From assembly GCA_947172645.1 (NCBI GenBank), contig CAMWBY010000024.1:1-48012 (forward strand): 48,012 bases of DNA. Direction: 5' to 3'. This DNA comes from an uncultured Lachnospiraceae bacterium (GTDB taxonomy: Bacteria; Bacillota; Clostridia; Lachnospirales; Lachnospiraceae). Made by a program: the position numbers and the translations under genes. Positions 33,753-41,997 of this stretch are shown here, one piece after another. The notes beneath the pieces were generated by a model, which was given only the letters and a program-made list of their open reading frames with translations, had not been told where the DNA came from and ran no database searches. How positions within the stretch are numbered: position 1 is the first letter of the stretch; each line of letters starts with the position of its first letter.

Positions 33753-35063
33753 TTATTTCTGTTCCGGCTCATTCCTGGTTTTCTCTTCTTCATGCATTCC
33801 CCAAAATTCAAAGGTGTCCCTTCGAGCCTGCCTCCTCTTCTTCTCCTTCTCACGGTACATATATGCATCCGCCTCACCGACCAACATGTCGAAGGCCTTC
33901 CTGCCTTCCGCAGAATAAGCGGCGCCCACACTGGCGGAAATATTTTTGAAATGCGCTTCCTTGGCATATACGCTGTCAATCTGCCGCTCAATCATTTTCC
34001 TTGTCTGTTCAATTTCGTCCTCTGTACGTTCCCCCGGCATGACAATCAGAAACTCGTCTCCGCCGGTCCTTGAAATAATGGAGCTTTTCATACAGCTTTC
34101 CAGGGCCTTAGCGGTAAGCACAAGGGCCCTGTCCCCCTCCTGATGCCCATAGATATCGTTAATACTCTTAAATTTATTCAAATCAATACAAAAGACAGTT
34201 ATATGCTGTTCTTCCATCTGTTCGATATATTCATAGACATACCTTCTGTTATAGAGGCCCGTGAGGAAATCCGTGTTCGCATTCTTAATAATCATCTCCT
34301 CATAGAGACGTTCCTGCGTCACGTCTGTGGCGACGCCGACCGTGCCCATAACGCTTCCGTCCAAGTCAAACAGAGGAGACTTATAGGTCTTTAACTGCCT
34401 CATGCTATCCCCAATTTTCACGTTCTCATCGAACACACAGGTCTCCCTTTTCCCCATGACCTCGTATTCCGATTCCATACAGATAAATTCACCCTTGGCA
34501 TATTCTTCGGGTTCGATATCCCAGATATAATAATGTCCCCTTCCCTGAATCTGTTCCATCGTCTTGTTGACCGCCTTACAAAAGTAATTATTTACCTTCA
34601 TATGGGCGCCTTCTTTGTCTTTAAACCATATAAGATGCGGAACACAGTTGATTACGGAATCAAGGTAATTCTGTGTCTGCCAGAAGTCCTTGTCTTTCTT
34701 GTAAGCTTTCTGCCAGTTCAGCAGACGGAATTTCAGTTCTTTCCCAGAAAGGGGCGTCGTCCAGATGTCTGTAATATTCCCCGCATCCTGCTCCATCAAC
34801 AGCTCCGTCTGCGCCTTATCCGCAAGAAAAATCAGTTCAGATTTATCCTTCCCGTGGGAAACTAAGAACCGGAATGTCTCCACAGCATCCAATCTGTCCA
34901 AGTCAGCTATAATCACATCTGCCTGTTTTGCGAACGCTTCCTCCGGCCTGCCGCTTTGAATCACCTTATGTGTAAAATGCGTAAGCGGCTCCATCTCATT
35001 TACCTTTTGGATGAAATCATCTCGTTCGGAAATTATGTAAAGGCAAACATTACAATGATACAT
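33753..35063 (-). CDS. Diguanylate cyclase with receiver-like and PAS domains
   Basis: Makes the second messenger c-di-GMP. The 436-aa protein has three parts. Residues 1-120 look like a degenerate receiver domain (DVIIADLDRLD keeps an Asp but the usual DD and KP sites are lost). Residues 140-265 form a PAS domain (SVINCVPHLIWFKDKEG, GTVGVATDVTQERL). The GGDEF domain follows (about 275-415), with DFLTGLYNRR, FCIDLNKFKSIND and the active site RTGGDEF. The inhibitory I-site RxxD, normally five residues before the active site, is absent (CMKSSIISRT). Start: GGAGGG six bases before MYHCNV. The leader holds two adjacent hairpins. Confidence 0.92.
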   Translation of the reverse strand: MYHCNVCLYIISERDDFIQKVNEMEPLTHFTHKVIQSGRPEEAFAKQADVIIADLDRLDAVETFRFLVSHGKDKSELIFLADKAQTELLMEQDAGNITDIWTTPLSGKELKFRLLNWQKAYKKDKDFWQTQNYLDSVINCVPHLIWFKDKEGAHMKVNNYFCKAVNKTMEQIQGRGHYYIWDIEPEEYAKGEFICMESEYEVMGKRETCVFDENVKIGDSMRQLKTYKSPLFDLDGSVMGTVGVATDVTQERLYEEMIIKNANTDFLTGLYNRRYVYEYIEQMEEQHITVFCIDLNKFKSINDIYGHQEGDRALVLTAKALESCMKSSIISRTGGDEFLIVMPGERTEDEIEQTRKMIERQIDSVYAKEAHFKNISASVGAAYSAEGRKAFDMLVGEADAYMYREKEKKRRQARRDTFEFWGMHEEEKTRNEPEQK

Positions 35064-35109
35064 TTTTCTCCCTCCGTACACAAAGCAATTCCAGGAATAA
35101 ATATCCCTA

Positions 35110-35191
35110 TAATTTACCAATGCCTGCCAAATCGCATCGGTAAATTACACAAAACGTCTTCGAAGCATTACGCGAAAACATTTTGTGTAAT
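35110..35191 (-). promoter_or_regulatory. Two adjacent stem-loops upstream of the diguanylate cyclase
   Basis: Stem A pairs taatttaccaatgc (35110-35123) with gcatcggtaaatta (35134-35147), one mismatch. Stem B pairs attacacaaaa (35144-35154) with ttttgtgtaat (35181-35191) and can extend inward with mismatches. The stems share four bases (ATTA), so they compete slightly. They do not match a c-di-GMP riboswitch. They could be a leader structure or protein-binding palindromes. Confidence 0.5.
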
Positions 35192-35284
35192 CCACCGCTT
35201 TCATTATATGAAAAAATCATGAAATATACATGCAAAACAGAAAAGTAAAAATCTTCTCCCGCGCTGCTGCTTTCCTATGAAAAG

Positions 35285-35314
35285 AAGGGGCATATAATAT
35301 ATTATACACCCCTT
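35285..35314 (-). terminator. pckA terminator
   Basis: Minus-strand stem AAGGGG / CCCCTT continued by an AT stem across tataatatattata, followed by CTTTTC, 50 bases past the pckA stop. Confidence 0.7.
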
Positions 35315-35365
35315 CGTGTTCAAAGTCTATTTAACCAGCTTGGCTTACTGACGCAAGAATAAAGA

Positions 35366-37081
35366 TTAGTTAAGCGCGTCAACCAGTTTCTTTAATGCTG
35401 CAAGCGCCTCGTCAGGAAGCTTGTCGTATCCTTCCTTCTTGGTTGCGAAATCTTCTACAGCTTTCACACGAGTCTCCATAGCGCTCTTTAACTGTGCCTT
35501 ATAATCAGCATCATTCAAATCAGCTTTGAAGTCCTTGAATCCCTCTGTCTGGCCATCCCATGTGTTCATAATCTCGATGTCCTCAAAAGGTCCCCACTGC
35601 TCGAACCGTGCTTTGCCTTCCACGATTGTCTCAAGGATGCCAAGTGTATCGGCAGGTTTAACTTTCTCGCCCATGAAATCGCCTGTGTTGACGATATAAC
35701 ATGCTACGTTCTTCTCCTCTACCAGCTTCTTGAACTTATCATAGTCATTAACCAGAGGATATGTCCTGAACGGGTTAGCATAAGGCACGATACGGATTGC
35801 GTTTAAGTCTGTGCCTGCGGCAACACGCTCTGCGGTAGATGTCTTGGTAGCCAGTGTAGCGCCCATAACCGATGCAAGCGCAGCGCCTTTTAATTTTACT
35901 ACCGGCGGGATTGTAGGGTCTTTCATAATCCAGAAGATTGCGTTAACCGGTGCGTCAATCTTATCTACGCGGTTAGGAGACCACAGTTTAGATTTAATCG
36001 CACGGCCGTTACCGTTTCTGATATCCTCGGTAACAAGCTGGATTTTACCCTCGCTGTCCATTGTACAAGAGCAGTTCTGTGCAGATAACAGATACTCATT
36101 GTCAGGACATCCTGTCGGGTAATCCGCCGTCTTATCGAAGTAAGTAGGCTCCAAAGCAACAGATGCGCATGTGTCTGTATTGATGATGAAAGCGTCGTCA
36201 TGAAGAACTTTGATTTCATACTTGCCGCCATGCTTAGCATGTGTCAGTGTGGACTTGCCGGAACCTGACAGACCATATACGGATGCAACGAACTTAGAAC
36301 CGTCTTTTAACAGATATTCTTTCTGTCCGCCATGGCAGGATGCATAACCGTTTCTGTTAGCAAGCGCCCAAGCCATGGTCAATGTGCCCTTCTTGTGCTC
36401 GCCGAAATATTTCATACCAAGAATTGCCGCGCAGTTCTCATTGGTATCAAAATAGCAAAGTGTAAGCGGGTCGCTCAGGCAGCTGTAATCAACATCAGGA
36501 GCCTCTTCAGGAGCCCACTGAGGATCGGAGAAGATATAGATATCAGGCTCGTTGCCATCGCCAACCGGTTTGGAATTCTTATACATCTTAACGTATTCGT
36601 CAGACATATACTGGAAGTTAATCATCCAGTTATACAGAAGGTTCTCTTCCCCTTCCGGAATCAGAAGGTGAGCTTTTACCATAAATTCAGGATCCAAACC
36701 TACGAAACACTCTGCATGGTACAATGTTTTCCAACGTGTCTTATAAACTGCATCCATAACTACTTTATCAAGCTTAGCAGCGTCAACGCCAGGCTCGCCT
36801 TTAATACGGCGTGCTGCGGCATAACGGCCTGTTACGGCGCCGTCGTTGAACAGAAGAACCTTAGCGTCAGCAGGAAGTCCGAAAGTCTCACCGCTCTTAA
36901 CAGGCATATCTGTTACAACCGTACCGGGTGAATTTTTAGCTAATTCATAAGCCTCTCTTAATGTGTTGACTCTCACTACGTTGTTTCCGTAGAAAGCTGC
37001 CTCGATGATGGAACGGGTCTTGGAAAAACCAACCTTGCCGGCACCAATCTCGGAAATGGGATAATACGCTTTTGTTGCCAT
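35366..37081 (-). CDS. pckA: Phosphoenolpyruvate carboxykinase (ATP)
   Basis: Interconverts oxaloacetate and PEP with ATP/ADP. In gut clostridia it often runs in the anaplerotic direction, fixing CO2 (general knowledge). The 571-aa protein has the kinase P-loop GLSGSGKSTLTHAKH, the metal site VLHDDAFII, RNGNGRAIKSKLWSPNR and NPFRTYPLVNDYDKF. It is slightly longer than E. coli PckA (540 aa) and of the divergent clostridial type. GGAGGAG lies nine bases before the ATG. deoC is 170 bases upstream on the same strand, with hairpins between (TGTACGG/CCGTACA at 37151-37169), so co-transcription is uncertain. Confidence 0.93.
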   Translation of the reverse strand: MATKAYYPISEIGAGKVGFSKTRSIIEAAFYGNNVVRVNTLREAYELAKNSPGTVVTDMPVKSGETFGLPADAKVLLFNDGAVTGRYAAARRIKGEPGVDAAKLDKVVMDAVYKTRWKTLYHAECFVGLDPEFMVKAHLLIPEGEENLLYNWMINFQYMSDEYVKMYKNSKPVGDGNEPDIYIFSDPQWAPEEAPDVDYSCLSDPLTLCYFDTNENCAAILGMKYFGEHKKGTLTMAWALANRNGYASCHGGQKEYLLKDGSKFVASVYGLSGSGKSTLTHAKHGGKYEIKVLHDDAFIINTDTCASVALEPTYFDKTADYPTGCPDNEYLLSAQNCSCTMDSEGKIQLVTEDIRNGNGRAIKSKLWSPNRVDKIDAPVNAIFWIMKDPTIPPVVKLKGAALASVMGATLATKTSTAERVAAGTDLNAIRIVPYANPFRTYPLVNDYDKFKKLVEEKNVACYIVNTGDFMGEKVKPADTLGILETIVEGKARFEQWGPFEDIEIMNTWDGQTEGFKDFKADLNDADYKAQLKSAMETRVKAVEDFATKKEGYDKLPDEALAALKKLVDALN

Positions 37082-37251
37082 ATTATATTCTCCTCCTTAA
37101 AATTGTATTATTTAACGAAAGGCACAATACCTTCCGTACCTGCCTACTATGTACGGAACGCCCGTACACCGCTCTAATTATCTCAAAACCGCCTTTAAAA
37201 GTCAATAATGAAATGTGGTATTGAAGCAAATTCTGTAGCCACAGGACATAT

Positions 37252-37908
37252 TTAACCCTTTAACAATCCCACTGCCCTGGAAGTTCCGATTCTGTCGCAG
37301 CCTTCTTCTGCAAACGCCTCCAGGTCCTCCAGTGTCGATATGCCGCCTGCCGCCTTGATTTTAACTCCTTCTCCTATGTGCTCCTTAAAAAGGCGGATAT
37401 CCTCCAATGTTGCGCCGCCTGTTCCGAAACCTGTGGATGTCTTGATATAATCTGCGCCTGCATTCGTCACCGCTTTACACATGGCGATTTTCTCTTCCTG
37501 AGTCAGATAGCATGTTTCGATAATCACTTTCAGAATATGCTCCCCGCACGCTTCCTTCAAAGTGCGGATTTCCTCCTCCACCTCGTCGTACATGCCGTTT
37601 TTGACATGGCTGATATTGATTACCATATCAATCTCCTGGGCGCCGTCCGCAATCGCCTGTTTCGTCTCCGCCACCTTAGCCTCTGTCACGCAATAGCCAA
37701 GCGGGAATCCCACTACCGTACAAATATTGACCTTGTCTCCGTAGGCGTCATGTATCCTCTTAATATAAGTAGGCGGCACACAGACGGAAGCCGTCTGGTT
37801 CTCTACTGCTTCGTCACACAACTTCACAATATCTTCCCATGTCGCAAACGCCTTGAGCTGTGTGTGGTCTACACGCTGTAATATCTCCTTTTTGTCCATA
37901 TACGCCAT
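37252..37908 (-). CDS. deoC: Deoxyribose-phosphate aldolase
   Basis: Cleaves 2-deoxyribose-5-phosphate to glyceraldehyde-3-phosphate and acetaldehyde in deoxynucleoside catabolism. The 218-aa TIM barrel has VDHTQLKAFAT, VCVPPTYI, VVGFPLG, EIDMVINI, the Schiff-base Lys in ADYIKTSTGFGTGGAT and the second Lys in VKIKAAGGI. GGAG is three bases before the first ATG and 12 before a second (37899), so either may be used. Other deo genes are not nearby. Confidence 0.96.
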   Translation of the reverse strand: MAYMDKKEILQRVDHTQLKAFATWEDIVKLCDEAVENQTASVCVPPTYIKRIHDAYGDKVNICTVVGFPLGYCVTEAKVAETKQAIADGAQEIDMVINISHVKNGMYDEVEEEIRTLKEACGEHILKVIIETCYLTQEEKIAMCKAVTNAGADYIKTSTGFGTGGATLEDIRLFKEHIGEGVKIKAAGGISTLEDLEAFAEEGCDRIGTSRAVGLLKG

Positions 37909-38111
37909 TCACTCCTTTTTCTTCTTTCACAAACGGGCTATACCCATTTCTTACATATTATAATACCATTCCCGGCAAAACGCCAGAAAAGCTTTCCCCA
38001 ATATACTAAAAGCTATATTAAAAAGCTGAATAAACGTGCACAAACCGCTACTTTTCAAAATATGAACATTTTTTGAATAATGTTAAATCTTTCTTAACTC
38101 GCCGATTTCCC
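37909..38111. other. Divergent deoC/citrate synthase intergenic region
   Basis: AT-rich. On the minus strand a TATAAT (37957-37962) with a poor -35 could serve deoC. No gene is seen. Confidence 0.4.
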
Positions 38112-38141
38112 TTGTTTCCAACTTTTCGTTCATGTTATGAT
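38112..38141 (+). promoter_or_regulatory. Candidate citrate synthase promoter
   Basis: TTGTTT (38112-38117), 18-base spacer, TATGAT (38136-38141). Leader of about 45 bases. Confidence 0.5.
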
Positions 38142-38192
38142 ATTGTTGTATAAATATGAACATGTGAATGATAATGAAGGGAGGCACCTATC

Positions 38193-39563
38193 ATGGAACA
38201 GAACAGTTTTTCCGAAATCACACCCGAAATCATACGACTTGCGGGTCTAAGCGAGCAAGCCGGTATAATAGATACGGATTTATTTACCAAGTATGACGTC
38301 AAACGCGGACTGCGCGATTTAAATGGTAAAGGCGTACTAGCCGGTCTTACCAATATCTCAGATGTACGTGCGAACAAAATAGTGGACGGCATCCAGGTTC
38401 CCACCCACGGGAAGCTTTTTTATCGTGGCTACAATGTCAAAGACCTGGTAGAAGGGTTTGCAAGCGAGGAGCGCTTCGGCTTCGAAGAAGTCGCCTATCT
38501 CCTACTCTTCGATAAGCTCCCCGACCGCGATGAACTGGAGGAATTTTCCCGCCTGTTATCCGGTTACCGTTCCCTGCCTACCAGCTTCGTGCGCGATATC
38601 ATCATGAAAGCGCCAAGCAACGATATGATGAATACGCTTGCCAGAAGCGTGCTCACTCTCTACTCCTACGACGACCGGGCGGACGACACTTCCCTGCCCA
38701 ATGTACTGCGCCAGTGCCTGCAGCTTATCGCCCTGTTTCCTATGCTTTCCATTTATGGGTATCAGGCATACAGCCACTACCATAACGGTGAAAGCCTCTA
38801 CATACACCAACCGAAGGCCGAACTGTCCAATGCGGAGAATATTCTTCATATTCTGCGCCCTGACAGTAAATACACCCCGCTCGAGGCGAAGATACTGGAT
38901 ATAGCGCTTATCCTGCATATGGAGCATGGCGGCGGTAACAACTCCAGTTTTACAACCCACGTGGTCACCTCATCCCTGACAGATACCTATTCCGTCATTG
39001 CCGCGGCGATTGGCTCACTGAAAGGGCCCCGTCATGGCGGCGCAAATATCAAGGTCGTACAGATGTTTGACGAGATGAAACGGGAGGTATCTAACTGGAG
39101 CGACGAGGGCCAGGTTGCCGATTACCTTACCAAATTGCTGCACAAAGACGCATTCGACCATGCCGGGCTGATTTACGGTGTCGGACACGCCGTATATTCC
39201 AAGTCAGACCCACGTGCCGTTATTTTCAAATCGTTTGTAGAAAAGCTCTCTGAAGAAAAGGGTCTGCACGACGAATTCGCACTGTATTCTCTGGTAGAAA
39301 AACTTGCACCCAAGATTATTTCAAAAGAACGTCCTATCTACAAAGGCGTCAATGTCAACGTGGATTTCTATTCCGGTTTCGTGTACCATATGCTGAATCT
39401 TCCGATGGAACTCTATACACCGATTTTCGCCATTGCAAGAATTGTTGGCTGGAGCGCCCACCGCATGGAGGAGCTTGCCAATAACGGTAAGATTATCAGA
39501 CCTGCATATAAGACAATCTGCAAAGAAAGAGACTATGTCAAGATAGATAAAAGAGATGCCTAA
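38193..39563 (+). CDS. gltA: Citrate synthase
   Basis: Condenses acetyl-CoA and oxaloacetate. The 456-aa protein is of the citrate/2-methylcitrate synthase type used by clostridia, longer than the 370-430 aa relatives owing to an N-terminal extension of about 40 residues. Visible: GKLFYRGYNVKDL, catalytic-His regions MEHGGGNNSS and GPRHGGANIKVVQM, YGVGHAVYSKSDPRA and the Asp in VNVNVDFYSGFVY. GGGAGG lies eight bases before the ATG. With pckA it suggests an incomplete oxidative branch toward 2-oxoglutarate/glutamate. The stop codon sits in the loop of a perfect hairpin. Confidence 0.94.
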   Translation: MEQNSFSEITPEIIRLAGLSEQAGIIDTDLFTKYDVKRGLRDLNGKGVLAGLTNISDVRANKIVDGIQVPTHGKLFYRGYNVKDLVEGFASEERFGFEEVAYLLLFDKLPDRDELEEFSRLLSGYRSLPTSFVRDIIMKAPSNDMMNTLARSVLTLYSYDDRADDTSLPNVLRQCLQLIALFPMLSIYGYQAYSHYHNGESLYIHQPKAELSNAENILHILRPDSKYTPLEAKILDIALILHMEHGGGNNSSFTTHVVTSSLTDTYSVIAAAIGSLKGPRHGGANIKVVQMFDEMKREVSNWSDEGQVADYLTKLLHKDAFDHAGLIYGVGHAVYSKSDPRAVIFKSFVEKLSEEKGLHDEFALYSLVEKLAPKIISKERPIYKGVNVNVDFYSGFVYHMLNLPMELYTPIFAIARIVGWSAHRMEELANNGKIIRPAYKTICKERDYVKIDKRDA

Positions 39564-39583
39564 GCATCTCTTTTATCTATCTT
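39540..39583 (+). terminator. Perfect 20-bp stem enclosing the gltA stop codon
   Basis: Arms 39540-39559 and 39564-39583 are perfectly complementary over 20 bases; the four-base loop CTAA contains the TAA stop (39561-39563). The tail is gcatctatcg with no T run, though the stem's 3' arm is T-rich. Confidence 0.7.
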
Positions 39584-39597
39584 GCATCTATCGTTTG

Positions 39598-39972
39598 TCA
39601 TTTCTTTTTTCTGGGACTCTTGTTTTGTTTGGCCATATATAATTTCTGCCCGCGCATATATGCGGCGCTGTATATGCCAATCGCAACAAGAATCATTCCA
39701 ATGCCTGCCCATGTAACCGCCTTGGACTGGATATAATAATCATTTACCAGATGTATGCCGGAGGCAATGATAATCATCACGCCTGCCAGAAGGATTCTCT
39801 TATACATATATTCGATGAATCCTGTCTTATCTGTAATATCTTTCTCACCCACATCCTTGCTCAACATGACATTTGCCGCAATATTCCCATGTTTCTTCGC
39901 CATAGCCGCAGTATAAATCAGATAGACTCCGCTTCCAAAAAACAGAATATCTATCATCCCGCCCATTCCCAT
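39598..39972 (-). CDS. Small uncharacterised membrane protein
   Basis: Unrecognised 124-aa protein with three hydrophobic spans (about 7-23, 60-76 and 86-104) and a basic tail ending in SPRKKK. Between spans one and two is a charged loop (SKDVGEKDITDKTGFIEY). GGAGG lies ten bases before the ATG. It starts five bases after the stop of the response-regulator gene, so the two are co-transcribed. No catalytic motif is visible. Confidence 0.75.
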   Translation of the reverse strand: MGMGGMIDILFFGSGVYLIYTAAMAKKHGNIAANVMLSKDVGEKDITDKTGFIEYMYKRILLAGVMIIIASGIHLVNDYYIQSKAVTWAGIGMILVAIGIYSAAYMRGQKLYMAKQNKSPRKKK

Positions 39973-39977
39973 CGTGT

Positions 39978-40346
39978 CTATTCCTCCATTGCCCAGACTG
40001 CTCCAATCTTGTCGAGAAGCACCTGTGGGTCTACCGGTTTCCTGATAAAATCCACCGCCCCCATCGCCAACGCCTGCTCCTCATTCTCACGCTCCGTATC
40101 GGCGGTCAGAAGAATCACAGGTATCTGCGAAGTCTCTGGATTTTTCTTAATATGCTCCATCACTTCATACCCGTCCATATCTTTCATAATAATATCAAGC
40201 AGGACTAGGTCTGGAACAACATTCTTCAAACATTCTAAGGCTTCCCTGCCTGATCTGGCCGTGGTTACTTTATAGGTATCTTTCAATATCAGGCTCTCAC
40301 ATTTAAGGTTTGTGAGCACATCATCGACCAATAAAATATGTTTCAT
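39978..40346 (-). CDS. Stand-alone response regulator receiver protein (CheY-like)
   Basis: 122-aa single receiver domain. Acidic pair Asp8-Asp9 in ILLVDDV, phospho-acceptor Asp51 in LVLLDIIMKDMDGYE, Thr81 in ILLTAD and Lys103 in FIRKPVD are all present, so it should be phosphorylated. There is no output domain. The start MKHILLV has GGGGTG just upstream; five earlier codons are open. No histidine kinase lies in the window, so its partner is elsewhere. It is 32 bases after thrC and five before a small membrane protein gene. Confidence 0.92.
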   Translation of the reverse strand: MKHILLVDDVLTNLKCESLILKDTYKVTTARSGREALECLKNVVPDLVLLDIIMKDMDGYEVMEHIKKNPETSQIPVILLTADTERENEEQALAMGAVDFIRKPVDPQVLLDKIGAVWAMEE

Positions 40347-40378
40347 GTTCACCCCATGCATGCTGTTTGCTTTGCCTG

Positions 40379-41869
40379 CTACGCAATTCCCAAAAACTGC
40401 ATTACCGCTTCTTTCATCTCCGTCTTAGCGCACACATTGTCATGCACTACCGGAGCGGTCCTGATTTCTTCAATCGCATTCGGGACATCTACTCCGCCAA
40501 TCCTGGACAGTTCGTCTACAAGTTCAAAATCCGACATGCTGTCGTATTTTTCGTCGATGGCATTCATAACATTTCTTGTAAATTTGAAAGGGCTCGCCGT
40601 GGAGGCAATCACCGTCTTCGTCCTGTCGCCTGTCTCGGCCACATATTTCTGATACACAGCGCTCGCCACTGCCGTATGGGTGTCAAGAACATATCCTGTA
40701 TTAGTGTACATGGACTTAATCCGCTTGGCTGTCTCCTCTTCATCGGCATAATTACCGTAGAAATCTGCAAGCTGCTTTCTCATCTGCTCGGTAATCTCAT
40801 AGCACCCCGTCTGCGACAACGCCGCCATCAGCTCTGCGTTCTTCTTAGCGTCGTCCCCGGCAATGCGATAGATTAATCTCTCCAAATTACTGGAAATCAA
40901 AATATCCATAGAAGGGGAACTGGTCAAGACAAACTCCCTGTTACGGTCATATCTTCCTGTGGAAAAGAAGTCATACAATACTTTGTTCTCGTTGGAAGCA
41001 CAGATTAGTTTATGAATCGGGACGCCCATATTCTTGGCGTAGAACGCCGCCAGAATATTACCGAAATTACCGGTAGGCACCACAACGTTGATTTCCTCGC
41101 CGTCTTCAATTCTGCCTTCGGCAAGCAATTTGGCGTAAGAGTACACATAGTAAACTACCTGGGGCACAAGCCTGCCAATATTGATAGAATTCGCGGATGA
41201 AAACTGCAAACCGCAAGCAGCCATCTGCGCCGCCAATTCCTTATCATTAAACAGGGTTTTCACCCCGGTCTGCGCATCGTCGAAGTTGCCATGGATACCG
41301 ACTACGCAAGTGTTGTCGCCTTTCTGGGTCACCATCTGTTTCTCCTGGATTGGGCTTACCCCGTTCTTAGGATAAAAAACGATAATTCTTGTCCCCTCCA
41401 CTCCCGCGAAACCCGCCAAAGCCGCTTTGCCTGTATCCCCGGATGTCGCTGTCAGAATCACAATCTCATTTTCCACATGGTTCTTCTTCGCGGACGTAAT
41501 CATCAGATGCGGCAGGATAGACAGCGCCATATCCTTAAAAGCGATAGTGGAACCATGGAACAGCTCCAGATAATATGTATCCTCCGCCTCCACAAGCGGC
41601 GCAATGACCTCCGTATCAAACTTAGAATCATACGCGCGGCTGATGCAGCCTGACAACTCGTCCTGCGTAAAATCTGTCAGGAAAAGTTTCATCACTTCAT
41701 ATGCCACTTCCTGATATGATTTCCCTGCCAAATCACGCATAGAGCATTCCAATGCCGGAATATGATCCGGCACAAATAAACCTCCGTCGTCAGACAACCC
41801 CTTCAAAATCGCCTGAGAAGCCGTTACTTTCTTGCTACTGTCCCTTGTACTGCTGTATAATACTCCCAT
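40379..41869 (-). CDS. thrC: Threonine synthase
   Basis: PLP enzyme that turns O-phosphohomoserine into threonine. The 496-aa protein is of the longer (class with N-terminal extension) type: MGVLYSSTRDSSKKV start, PLP Lys in HGSTIAFKDMALS, TATSGDTGKAALAGF, NSINIGRLVPQVVYY, VVPTGNFGNILAAFYAKNMG and the late VIASTASPFKF. The ATG at 41869 is preceded by GAAAGG at 15 bases and by a three-codon frame that ends two bases before it. It has its own promoter. A response regulator follows. Confidence 0.95.
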   Translation of the reverse strand: MGVLYSSTRDSSKKVTASQAILKGLSDDGGLFVPDHIPALECSMRDLAGKSYQEVAYEVMKLFLTDFTQDELSGCISRAYDSKFDTEVIAPLVEAEDTYYLELFHGSTIAFKDMALSILPHLMITSAKKNHVENEIVILTATSGDTGKAALAGFAGVEGTRIIVFYPKNGVSPIQEKQMVTQKGDNTCVVGIHGNFDDAQTGVKTLFNDKELAAQMAACGLQFSSANSINIGRLVPQVVYYVYSYAKLLAEGRIEDGEEINVVVPTGNFGNILAAFYAKNMGVPIHKLICASNENKVLYDFFSTGRYDRNREFVLTSSPSMDILISSNLERLIYRIAGDDAKKNAELMAALSQTGCYEITEQMRKQLADFYGNYADEEETAKRIKSMYTNTGYVLDTHTAVASAVYQKYVAETGDRTKTVIASTASPFKFTRNVMNAIDEKYDSMSDFELVDELSRIGGVDVPNAIEEIRTAPVVHDNVCAKTEMKEAVMQFLGIA

Positions 41870-41939
41870 ATCTATACGACCATGCCTTTCAAACAAATTA
41901 TTCCCGTATGCAACGAGATAAGAAACTCTGTGTCATAGC

Positions 41940-41968
41940 ATTGTACCATACAATCCATTGTTGTGCAA
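41940..41968 (-). promoter_or_regulatory. thrC promoter
   Basis: Minus-strand TTGCAC (41963-41968), 17-base spacer, TACAAT (41940-41945). Leader of about 65 bases; no T-box. Confidence 0.65.
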
Positions 41969-41997
41969 CAGTCTGGATGAGAGCTTCTGCGAATCTG

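Noticed and set aside
35064..35191. c-di-GMP riboswitch in front of the diguanylate cyclase
   Set aside because: Two plain hairpins are present, but the conserved cores of c-di-GMP-I and -II riboswitches are not.
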